DNA of 12,479 nt, taken from contig JBLMZW010000041.1 of NCBI GenBank assembly GCA_050259035.1, positions 1 to 12,479 of the forward strand, in the 5' to 3' direction. The notes under the pieces were generated by a model. That model saw only the letters and a program-made list of their open reading frames with translations. It did no database searches and was not told where the DNA came from. Each line of letters begins with the position of its first letter. The stretch's first letter is position 1. Positions 1 through 6,619 of the stretch are shown in pieces. The position numbers were made by a program, and so were the translations under genes. The stretch is from JBLMZW01 sp050259035 (GTDB taxonomy: Bacteria; Bacillota; Syntrophomonadia; Syntrophomonadales; DTU052).

Positions 1-1
1 C

Positions 2-367
2 AAATACGCCCTGGAAAGAATGCAGTTCGGCAAACCAATCGCAAGTTTTCAAGCTATACAAATCATGCTGGCCGATATGGCCCAATATATAGAAGCGGCG
101 AGACTCCTATACCTTGAAGCCTCCAGTAAACAGGACATGGGGCTGGCATACACTGAAGCGGCTTCCCTGGCCAAATGTTTTGCCGGTGACACGGCAATGA
201 AGGTCGCGACCGATGCGGTGCAAGTATACGGTGGTTATGGCTACACCAAAGAATACCCGGTAGAAAAATACTTCCGTGACGCTAAAATCATGCAGATATT
301 CGAAGGCACGGCCCAGGTCCAAAGAATAGTTATCGCTAACGACATCATCAGAGCTTTCAGTAAATAG
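2..367 (+). CDS. Acyl-CoA dehydrogenase, C-terminal part (left end cut by window)
   Basis: This is the last 121 residues of an acyl-CoA dehydrogenase; the reading frame is open to the window edge, so the ATG at 20 is internal. The enzyme oxidises acyl-CoA to 2-enoyl-CoA with FAD and passes electrons to electron-transfer flavoprotein. Visible family signatures are RMQFGKPIASFQAIQ at the start of the C-terminal helical domain, QVYGGYGYTKEYPVEKYFRD, and IFEGTAQVQ near the end, in which the Glu is the position of the catalytic base in short- and medium-chain enzymes. The similarity to butyryl-CoA dehydrogenases suggests a short-chain substrate, but this is inference. It ends 18 bases before the CoA-transferase gene, consistent with one fatty-acid degradation or butyrate operon. 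Confidence 0.95.
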   Translation, partial: KYALERMQFGKPIASFQAIQIMLADMAQYIEAARLLYLEASSKQDMGLAYTEAASLAKCFAGDTAMKVATDAVQVYGGYGYTKEYPVEKYFRDAKIMQIFEGTAQVQRIVIANDIIRAFSK

Positions 368-385
368 GTAAGGGGAGGGAATGCA

Positions 386-1729
386 ATGGATATTCATGCG
401 GAGTATCAACGTAAACTTGCTTCCCCCAGTGAAGCAGTAAAAGTTGTAAAATCGGGGGATCTGGTACACTACGGGGAATTCATGATGAACTCTCATGTGT
501 TAGACGCCGCTCTGGCAGCCCGTAAAGACGATCTAAGAAACGTCCAGGTCAGATCTGTCTGCTGTCCCTTTGTGCCACAAGTAGTTCAGGTAGACCCGGG
601 ACGGGAACATTTTATATACAATGACTGGCACTTCAGTGTGGCCGGTCGCAAAACCCATGATAACAACTTATGCAACTATATTTCTTTGACCTATCATGAA
701 GGACCCAGCTTTTTTGAACGGGGATATGTTCCGGTGGACGTCGCCTTAATAAAAGTAGGTCCAATGGACAAAATGGGTTATTTCAACCTGGGCACATCTA
801 ATTCCATATCTTCGTTCATGGTAGATGCCGCTAAGATAGTAATTGCCGAAGTTAATACAGCGATACCACATTGTTTGGGAGGAGAAAGGGAATCTATTCA
901 TATATCGCAGATCGACTATATTGTAGAGGGTGATAACCGGCCCTTGATCCAACTTCCAAAAATTCAGATCGATGATTGTGATAAGAAGATAGCATCATTG
1001 GTAATGAAAGAGATCGAACACGGATGCTGCGTCCAGTTAGGAATTGGTGCCATGCCAAATGCCGTCGGAGCAATGATTGCCGAGTCCGATTTAAGAGATT
1101 TGGGCGTTCATACTGAGATGTTGGTTGATTCATTCGTGGATATGTACGAAGCAGGTTGTATAACCGGAAATCGTAAAAAAATCGACCACGGGAAAATGGT
1201 TTACACCTTTGCGATGGGAACCAATAAACTATATGATTTTATGGATAACAACCCGATGTGTGCTTCGTACCCGGTGAATTACACCAATGACCCGTATATC
1301 ATTTCTCAAAACGACAACGTGGTAAGTATCAATAACGCTATTGAAGTGGACCTATATGGCCAGGTATGTTCTGAGTCTTCTGGGGTTCGCCAGATTTCTG
1401 GAACCGGCGGGCAATTTGATTTCATCTTTGGAGCCTACCGGTCAAAAGGAGGTAAGGGTTTTATATGCCTGAAATCGGCTAACGAAACAAAGGACGGCCG
1501 ATTGGCCTCGCGAATTGTTCCAACCTTAGCTCCAGGTGCGACCGTAACCGTTCCTCGAAGCATTACCTCCTACGTGGTAACTGAATACGGCATGGCCATG
1601 TTGAAGGCCAAGTCTACCTGGGAACGGGCGGAGGCTTTAATCAATATAGCTCATCCGCAATTGCGGGATGAATTAATCAAACAGGCAACCAAGATGAAAA
1701 TATGGATCCGAAGCAATAGGATTGCTTAA
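386..1729 (+). CDS. Acetyl-CoA hydrolase/transferase family CoA-transferase (butyryl-/4-hydroxybutyryl-CoA:acetate type)
   Basis: A 447-residue protein of the acetyl-CoA hydrolase/transferase family, close to the usual 430-450 residues. Such enzymes move CoA between acyl-CoA and acetate through a glutamyl-CoA thioester. The first half (about residues 10-220) is the N-terminal CoA-transferase domain. The conserved GVHTEML at 240-246 carries Glu244, which aligns by motif with the catalytic glutamate of clostridial 4-hydroxybutyrate CoA-transferase. The CoA-binding loop GTGGQFDFIFGA lies at 339-350, and the conserved VTEYG segment at 398-402. The start is fixed by GGGGAGGG at 372-379. Placed directly after an acyl-CoA dehydrogenase, it probably activates or releases a short-chain fatty acid such as butyrate. 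Exact substrate is not readable from the sequence. Confidence 0.93.
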   Translation: MDIHAEYQRKLASPSEAVKVVKSGDLVHYGEFMMNSHVLDAALAARKDDLRNVQVRSVCCPFVPQVVQVDPGREHFIYNDWHFSVAGRKTHDNNLCNYISLTYHEGPSFFERGYVPVDVALIKVGPMDKMGYFNLGTSNSISSFMVDAAKIVIAEVNTAIPHCLGGERESIHISQIDYIVEGDNRPLIQLPKIQIDDCDKKIASLVMKEIEHGCCVQLGIGAMPNAVGAMIAESDLRDLGVHTEMLVDSFVDMYEAGCITGNRKKIDHGKMVYTFAMGTNKLYDFMDNNPMCASYPVNYTNDPYIISQNDNVVSINNAIEVDLYGQVCSESSGVRQISGTGGQFDFIFGAYRSKGGKGFICLKSANETKDGRLASRIVPTLAPGATVTVPRSITSYVVTEYGMAMLKAKSTWERAEALINIAHPQLRDELIKQATKMKIWIRSNRIA

Positions 1730-2097
1730 TTCGCGTAAAAATGAGGGCTTTATCGCCCCAATGGGGGACCAGGATCGGTCCAAGCCCAAACCTTAGATGT
1801 ATACCTTTAAGAATTCGTGTATATCTTTATTACGAAGAATGTTTATATCTGATTGTAGGAGGGGTTATTTTCCATAGCTGATCGAAGTTAACTGATTATT
1901 CCTTGTGGATTCTTAATATATTCTAATTTCTACCCCCCGTATTCCCTTTCATAATCCATATTTTGAGTTGAGCAGCGTAATTATTCGCTGCTTTCTTCTT
2001 TTGTAAAACAATTTCAGATAAAAATGCAGGAATTTGTTGAACCGATGTAAAATGATGTCGAATAGAGAGATATATATATTTTAAGGGGCGGGTAAAA
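1730..2097 (+). other. Intergenic region with 3' structured element, terminator and regulator leader
   Basis: No convincing protein gene lies in these 368 bases. Close to the CoA-transferase stop is a compact fold at 1745-1787 (outer helix GGGCTT/AAGCCC enclosing two small hairpins). A clear terminator follows at 1971-2002. The last 95 bases are A+T-rich and lead to the strong ribosome binding site (AAGGGGCGGG, 2082-2091) of the regulator gene. I could not find a convincing -35/-10 pair or a -24/-12 sigma-54 promoter here. Confidence 0.6.
1971..2002 (+). terminator. Factor-independent terminator after the acyl-CoA dehydrogenase/CoA-transferase operon
   Basis: A perfect 7-bp stem AGCAGCG/CGCTGCT (1971-1977 with 1986-1992) with an 8-base A/T loop is followed at once by the T-rich tract TTTCTTCTTTT. 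The T-tract lies on the plus-strand side only, so it ends rightward transcription. It leaves a 3' untranslated region of about 240 bases after the CoA-transferase and separates it from the regulator gene. Confidence 0.72.
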
Positions 2098-3501
2098 ATG
2101 GGAATAGATTTCGTAAGTGGCCTTTCTAATGGGCAGTTTATGGAATTCCTGAACGGATTACTGGAAAATCCGTATATGGGTATTATTTTTGTCGACAAGG
2201 AGGGCTATATAAGATTAATCAACGATACCTACCTTGAATTATTGGGAAGGAAACGTAAGGATGTCGAAGGGAAGCACGTATGTGATATAACTCCGGCTTC
2301 ACGTCTTCCGGAAGTCATACAGACTGGGGAAGCTATTCTGGCGGATTTCTGGCCGGTAAACGGGCATAAGACTATTGTGGCCCGAATACCGCTTAGAGGA
2401 TTAAACGGTGACATAATCGGCGCTGTGGGGAAAAGCCTCTTCCTTGACATTTCTGGAGCCAAATCTCTTATAACCAAGCTGCAGCAGGTGGAAAAAGAAT
2501 TAAATATCTATAAAGAAGAGATACGTAATTATCATACTGCGGGGTGGGCTTTTTCCGACCTAATCGGATCGAGCCCCAATTTTATGAAAAAAAAGCAATT
2601 GGCCGAGCAATTATCTTTTTCAACCTCGAGTGTTTTAATCTATGGCGAAAGCGGCACAGGCAAGGAACTTTTTGCTCACGCTATTCATAATAATGGACCG
2701 AGAAGTAATGGACCCTTTGTAAGAGTCAATTGTGCAGCTATTCCTGAAAGCCTGCTGGAGTCAGAACTCTTTGGTTATGAGGAAGGTGCTTTTACCGGAG
2801 CCAAAAAAGGCGGAAAACCTGGAAAATTCGAACTGGCCAACCACGGGACCATTTTCCTTGATGAGATTGGTGATATGCTTTTAGTTATGCAGACTAAGCT
2901 CCTTTCTGTTTTGCAGGAGAGGGTCATTGAAAGGGTTGGAGGGACCCAACCAATACCGGTGGATGTAAGAGTAATCGCCGCTACTAACCGTAATATTGAT
3001 GAAATGGTAACCAAAGGTGAGTTCCGGCCTGATTTATATTACCGCCTGAATGTTATAAGGCTGAATATTCCCCCGCTTAGAAAACGACTCGATGATTTGC
3101 CGGACCTGGTAGATAATTTGATTCTTAAGATAAATGACCGACTGGGTACAAACGTTAAAGGCATTTCTGATGATGCGATAAAACGATTAATAAGTTATGA
3201 TTGGCCCGGAAACGTTCGGGAATTGGAAAACCAGATTGAACGAGCCATTAACCTGGCGGATATGAGCCAAGATAAGGTCATTTCATTAAAGCACTTGCCT
3301 AACTTTAACAGATCGGATCAGATCAGTCACATCGCAGATCCCGGCCAGAACGTAACAATGTCCGAAGCAGTCTGTGACCTGGAAAAACAAATGATCATAA
3401 ACGCTTTGGAACAAACCGGGGGCAATAAAGCACTGGCTGCCAAAATGCTGGGTCTTCACAGTTCTTTGCTATATAGGAAATTGGAGAAGTACGGAATATA
3501 A
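2098..3501 (+). CDS. Sigma-54-dependent transcriptional regulator (PAS - AAA+ - Fis-type HTH)
   Basis: A 467-residue enhancer-binding protein that would remodel RNA polymerase containing sigma-54. Residues about 15-120 form a PAS-like sensor domain (NPYMGIIFVDKEGYIRLIND), followed by a coiled-coil linker near 122-145. The AAA+ domain covers about 150-395 with Walker A GESGTGKE (183-190), the sigma-54 contact loop GAFTGA (230-235), Walker B IFLDEIGD (252-259), sensor I ATNRN (295-299), candidate arginine fingers in FRPDLYYRL (309-317) and sensor II WPGNVREL (369-376). A Fis-type helix-turn-helix occupies about 437-467. All motifs needed for sigma-54 activation are intact. The PAS ligand is unknown. 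Its place after an acyl-CoA catabolic operon suggests control of fatty-acid metabolism, but no -24/-12 promoter was seen in this window. Start set by AAGGGGCGGG just upstream. Confidence 0.95.
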   Translation: MGIDFVSGLSNGQFMEFLNGLLENPYMGIIFVDKEGYIRLINDTYLELLGRKRKDVEGKHVCDITPASRLPEVIQTGEAILADFWPVNGHKTIVARIPLRGLNGDIIGAVGKSLFLDISGAKSLITKLQQVEKELNIYKEEIRNYHTAGWAFSDLIGSSPNFMKKKQLAEQLSFSTSSVLIYGESGTGKELFAHAIHNNGPRSNGPFVRVNCAAIPESLLESELFGYEEGAFTGAKKGGKPGKFELANHGTIFLDEIGDMLLVMQTKLLSVLQERVIERVGGTQPIPVDVRVIAATNRNIDEMVTKGEFRPDLYYRLNVIRLNIPPLRKRLDDLPDLVDNLILKINDRLGTNVKGISDDAIKRLISYDWPGNVRELENQIERAINLADMSQDKVISLKHLPNFNRSDQISHIADPGQNVTMSEAVCDLEKQMIINALEQTGGNKALAAKMLGLHSSLLYRKLEKYGI

Positions 3502-4114
3502 CAGATGGCTAAAACCTTTCAGCTTTCTTCCTTTTGGCTGGACCAAATGCCACTCGCTCCTGGTCTCCTCGCCTGCAACAACCAGTGGCTCGCTTCACCA
3601 GCGGTGGGCAACCTGCCAACACTACATCCGTGATAGTGGTGGCAGGTAGTGCAACATCCGGTTGCACTAGCCCGCCGCTCGAGATTGGTCTCAGCTTCGC
3701 CTGGTGTTGCTTGGGCTCGTCGAATGTCGCTTCGTGAGCCATTTGCTCCTGCCTTTCAACCAGCAGCATGGGTTATCCATTTAGGGATGGCACGAAGTCT
3801 GGCAGTGCGGTGTATGACGAGCCGTTGGAACTCCCAGCGAAAATGAGGGCTATGAAGTAGCTGGCGAAACTGGATGTTTCGACACCTTCCGCACCGCTAT
3901 GGATGGCGGGTCGGAAGGGTGCTGCTTCATACCGAATTTAAGCTCCGGAGTTCCAGGCGAGGAATCCCTCCGCACGAAGGACTTTCGTGCCAGCCTAATA
4001 CACAACATATGGTTACGTGATGGTTACTGTAAACAACGCCCGAAGCAAAACTGGCCTATTTAAAAGAAGGAATGAACTGGTGGCCTGCAGAAATGATTCC
4101 GGGGTGGTTATAGC
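3502..4114 (+). other. Non-coding interval holding the structured RNA and the leader of the DUF3006 gene
   Basis: The 613 bases between the regulator stop and the DUF3006 start hold the folded RNA (3537-3990) and about 120 further bases. These include a direct repeat of GGTTAC at 4011-4016 and 4022-4027, and a possible 13-codon Trp-rich reading frame at 4072-4113. The open frames that cross the RNA on either strand lack good starts and resemble no protein I know. No transposase or nuclease gene flanks the RNA. Confidence 0.6.
3537..3990 (+). ncRNA. Large structured non-coding RNA, family not assigned
   Basis: This 454-base stretch has no credible protein gene, is more G+C-rich than its surroundings, and folds by hand into many long helices. 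5' domain: closing helix 3537-3546 with 3685-3695 (10 bp, T3691 bulged); bulged hairpin 3549-3589; three-way junction on helix 3600-3609/3670-3679 with hairpins 3611-3647 and 3648-3668. Middle domain: 3714-3721/3816-3823 (8 bp) and 3730-3742/3787-3797 (11 bp, 2-base bulge), with an apical hairpin 3744-3768. 3' domain: 3827-3834/3947-3954 (8 bp); 3851-3861/3921-3931 (11 bp) holding hairpins 3865-3881 and 3885-3918. A last hairpin lies at 3972-3990. G-U pairs (for example 3605-3674, 3858-3924) are valid only if the plus strand is the RNA. HEARO/omega-RNA-like and OLE-like identities are both possible; neither is proved. No T-run follows, so it may be co-transcribed with the genes downstream. Ends are approximate. 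Confidence 0.8.
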
Positions 4115-4324
4115 ATGAAAAATGTGGCTATTGTAGACCGTTTTGAAGGTGAAACAGTGGTCATCCAGATTAATAAGATAACCATGAATATCCCCAGATG
4201 TCTCCTGCCGGAAGAAGCACGCGAAGGGGATGTTATTACGATCAGCTGCTCTATTGATAATGATCTAACCAGGCAAAGGAAAAGAAGAATATCAGCTCTA
4301 GCCGAGGAAGTGTTTGAAGATTGA
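4115..4324 (+). CDS. DUF3006 family small protein
   Basis: A 69-residue protein of the DUF3006 type, recognised from the N-terminal VDRFEGETVVI and the central IPRCLLPEEAREGDVITI pattern. Family members are small, probably beta-barrel-like proteins often encoded beside ComEC-type hydrolases; their biochemical role is not known. The C-terminal third is basic (TRQRKRRI). A GGGGTGG ribosome binding site lies at 4101-4107. The stop codon overlaps the downstream gene in a TTGA arrangement, so the two are translationally coupled and the products probably act together or are needed in fixed ratio. Confidence 0.85.
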   Translation: MKNVAIVDRFEGETVVIQINKITMNIPRCLLPEEAREGDVITISCSIDNDLTRQRKRRISALAEEVFED

Positions 4325-5418
4325 AGCAAAACTATTGGGTTCCAGCCATCATCTTTTCTATATTTATTCTCTTAACCGGATTTTGTGGATGCGGCGAGAG
4401 GACAGGGAAGCAGCCAGTTCAATCAAACAGGATACAGGAAAATGGAATTGGTCTCAACTCTGGAACGGAAAAGAAGCTACAGCTTCATTTCCTGGACGTT
4501 GGCCAGGCCGACAGCACACTGGTTATATTCCCGGATGGTGAGACCATGCTGGTCGACGGTGGCAACGAGGAAGACGCTGATACGATAATCCAGTACCTTA
4601 AAGATAGAAATATTCACCGTATAGATTACCTGGTAGGAACCCATCCGCATGAAGACCATATAGGTGGATTGGATGAGGTAGTGCTGGCATTTCCGGTGAA
4701 AAAGGTATTTCTTCCGGGGGTCACTACAACCACTGAATCATTTGAGGATTTGTTGTTAGCCCTGTCCCGGAAGCACCTGAAGGCGAACAGGGCCATAGCT
4801 GGAACAGTAATAGAAAACCAGGACGGAGTGGAAGCAGTAATCCTGTCTCCTCAAAAAAAGGATTATAGTAATCTAAACGATTGGTCAGTGGTAATAAGAA
4901 TTAAATATAAAAATAACGCATTTCTTTTAACCGGGGATGCCGACTCTGAAGTTGAAAATGAATTAATATCTTCGGGAGACGAACTGGCGGCAGATGTATT
5001 AAAAGTTGGTCACCATGGCAGTCGGGAATCAACATCATCCCAGTTCCTTGAAGAAGTAAATCCTAAATATGCGGTAATTGAGGTTGGTTCGGGAAACGAT
5101 TACGGTCATCCGCACCCGGAAACCCTGGCCCGTTTAAAAGCAAATAATGTCACAGTCTATCGAACCGACCGGGATAAAACCATTATAATGACATCGGATG
5201 GTTCGAAGATAAAGGTGATTGGCCCGGCTGTTCCAAGAAGTCAGAAACGGGAAGCTAAAAGCCAATTAACTGGTTACATAGGAAACCGCAATTCGAAAAA
5301 ATTTCACCTTCCTTCTTGTCAGAGCCTGCCCGCGCCCAAAAACCGGGTTTATTTTAAGACTCGAGAAGAAGCTGTTGAAGCAGGCTATTCCCCCTGTGGA
5401 AGATGTTGCGGAAACTAA
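4321..5418 (+). CDS. Exported ComEC-type metallo-beta-lactamase-fold hydrolase with C-terminal Ada-like zinc-binding domain
   Basis: A 365-residue protein starting at TTG 4321, overlapping the DUF3006 stop by 4 bases; GAGGAAG at 4304-4310 serves as ribosome binding site. Residues about 6-22 form a hydrophobic signal or anchor, with FCGCG after it that resembles but does not match a lipobox. The metallo-beta-lactamase fold starts at LHFLDVGQADST (55-66), with the metal motif THPHEDH (107-113), a further ligand region LTGDAD (203-208) and VGHHGSR (229-235), and GHPHPET (262-268), as in the C-terminal domain of ComEC and its stand-alone relatives, which are thought to be nucleases. After a linker, residues about 318-365 form a Cys-rich module (HLPSC, NRVYF, SPCGRCC) like the Ada metal-binding domain. 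It probably cleaves a phosphodiester or similar substrate outside the membrane. The substrate is inferred, not shown. Confidence 0.9.
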   Translation: MKQNYWVPAIIFSIFILLTGFCGCGERTGKQPVQSNRIQENGIGLNSGTEKKLQLHFLDVGQADSTLVIFPDGETMLVDGGNEEDADTIIQYLKDRNIHRIDYLVGTHPHEDHIGGLDEVVLAFPVKKVFLPGVTTTTESFEDLLLALSRKHLKANRAIAGTVIENQDGVEAVILSPQKKDYSNLNDWSVVIRIKYKNNAFLLTGDADSEVENELISSGDELAADVLKVGHHGSRESTSSQFLEEVNPKYAVIEVGSGNDYGHPHPETLARLKANNVTVYRTDRDKTIIMTSDGSKIKVIGPAVPRSQKREAKSQLTGYIGNRNSKKFHLPSCQSLPAPKNRVYFKTREEAVEAGYSPCGRCCGN

Positions 5419-5735
5419 CGCGCTAAAAAAGGCACATCCCATAAAGAGAGGTACCTTATGATACTGTTGTTATAAAAGCTTAATCTACTGTCAATGTCGT
5501 ACTGTCTATGTTGTTGGTCTCACCAGTTTCACTCACCGATATACTTTGGATCTTATACACCCATTGGCAAAGGGTTAAGACCCAAAATCCAGCAGCTTAT
5601 AATCCTTATCATTACTCGTAATTTTCGGAAAATAATTGCAGGATGTTTCATATTTTAATAGAATACACCGTTTTATAGTGAAGAATTATATGGAATTGAT
5701 GCTAATATCTTGGCTAAAAAATCGGAGAGCCTTTT
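5419..5735. other. Intergenic region upstream of the ABC exporter genes
   Basis: I see no protein gene in these 317 bases and no clear terminator after the hydrolase gene. There is a small hairpin GGGT-TAAG-ACCC near 5575. The last 100 bases are A+T-rich and contain a candidate promoter at 5636-5664. Confidence 0.5.
5636..5664 (+). promoter_or_regulatory. Candidate sigma-A promoter of the ABC exporter operon
   Basis: TTGCAG (5636-5641) and TAGAAT (5659-5664) are separated by exactly 17 bases in an A+T-rich stretch about 72 bases before the ATPase start. The -10 box fits the consensus at five of six positions; the -35 box fits only at TTG. Tentative. Confidence 0.35.
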
Positions 5736-6617
5736 ATGAATGAATTAATTGAAATTAAATCCCTGCAGAAAAGGTTTAAGGCACCGGTATTATCCGGAGT
5801 GGATTTTACACTCTATGAAGGTCAAACCGTCGGTTTGATTGGAATAAACGGTGCCGGTAAAACAACTTTGATTAAAATAATCCTGGGCTTTCTTAATCCA
5901 AACGCCGGAACGGTGAGAGTATGTGGAAAGAAGCCCGGCCAAACTCATGGCATAGGCTATCTGCCAGAGAAACCGGATTATCATTTGCTGTTTTCAGGCA
6001 GGGACTACCTTCATTGGCTGGCGAGACTGTCAGGCATTTCGGGGCGGGGGATTGAAGAGATACTGTGCCTGGTGGGGATGGAAGGCCGAGCCGATCAGCG
6101 TATGAGTAAGTACTCCAAAGGTATGCTTCAGCGTATCGGAATAGCCCAGGCTATTTTGACTGATCCACCGCTGGTCATCCTGGATGAACCACTTTCTGGT
6201 CTTGATCCCGCCGGACAAAAAGACCTGCGGGATATAATAATTGAACTGCAAAAGAGAGAGAAAAGTATTCTTCTCAGTTCACATCTGCTCCCCGAAGTTG
6301 AAAGAATTTGTACGGATGTTGCCATCCTTCATGAGGGAAAAATCATTCATCATGGCAATATCAATACCGTGCTTACTCAACAGAACAGCTACCACCTTGG
6401 GGTGGAGAACCTTCCAACCCAGATATATGACAACTTATGTCTGGATTTCATGATGAAACTAATTGATCAAAACAACCTCATTTTTACGGAAAAGGTTAAA
6501 GGAGAAAAAGAGGTTTTTCTAAAGAGGCTGCTGGATAATGAAGTGGTAATAAATGAATTAAACCCGGAAAAAAGGAGCCTGGAGGATTTCTTTATCTCCA
6601 GCACGAAGGGAAAATAA
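5736..6617 (+). CDS. ABC-2 type exporter, ATP-binding protein
   Basis: A 293-residue ABC ATPase with all nucleotide-binding motifs: Walker A GINGAGKT (36-43), Q-loop region YLPEKPDYH (75-83, with Glu in place of the usual Gln, as is common in this subgroup), signature YSKGM (126-130), Walker B LVILDEP (146-152), D-loop SGLDP (154-158) and switch His183 in SSHLL. The C-terminal 80 residues after HEGKI are the variable extension typical of CcmA/multidrug-type ATPases. It would power export by the membrane protein encoded two bases downstream. The substrate (lipid, peptide, antibiotic or exopolymer) cannot be read from the sequence. The start has GGAG at 5724-5727, eight bases before ATG. Confidence 0.95.
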   Translation: MNELIEIKSLQKRFKAPVLSGVDFTLYEGQTVGLIGINGAGKTTLIKIILGFLNPNAGTVRVCGKKPGQTHGIGYLPEKPDYHLLFSGRDYLHWLARLSGISGRGIEEILCLVGMEGRADQRMSKYSKGMLQRIGIAQAILTDPPLVILDEPLSGLDPAGQKDLRDIIIELQKREKSILLSSHLLPEVERICTDVAILHEGKIIHHGNINTVLTQQNSYHLGVENLPTQIYDNLCLDFMMKLIDQNNLIFTEKVKGEKEVFLKRLLDNEVVINELNPEKRSLEDFFISSTKGK

Positions 6618-6619
6618 AA

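Noticed and set aside
1923..2198. 91-codon minus-strand frame over the terminator and the start of the regulator.
   Set aside because: It overlaps the regulator start and a clear plus-strand terminator, and has no family resemblance.
3789..3805. TGGCAC as a possible -24 element of a sigma-54 promoter.
   Set aside because: The -12 part (TTGC at the right spacing) is absent and the bases belong to an RNA helix.
3509..3846. Open frames on both strands across the structured RNA (3509-3769 minus, 3534-3737 plus, 3649-3846 plus).
   Set aside because: They lack good ribosome binding sites, overlap each other and resemble no protein family; the base pairing explains the region better.
3537..3990. 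Firm assignment of the RNA as OLE RNA.
   Set aside because: Size and host type fit, but the usual neighbouring membrane-protein gene is missing and I cannot recall the consensus well enough to claim it. It is left as an option to test.
3537..4020. Group II intron, possibly without its reverse transcriptase.
   Set aside because: I could not find the conserved domain V (GAGCCGTAT...GTACGGTTC-type hairpin) or a GTGYG start. GAGCCGTT at 3820-3827 is part of other helices.
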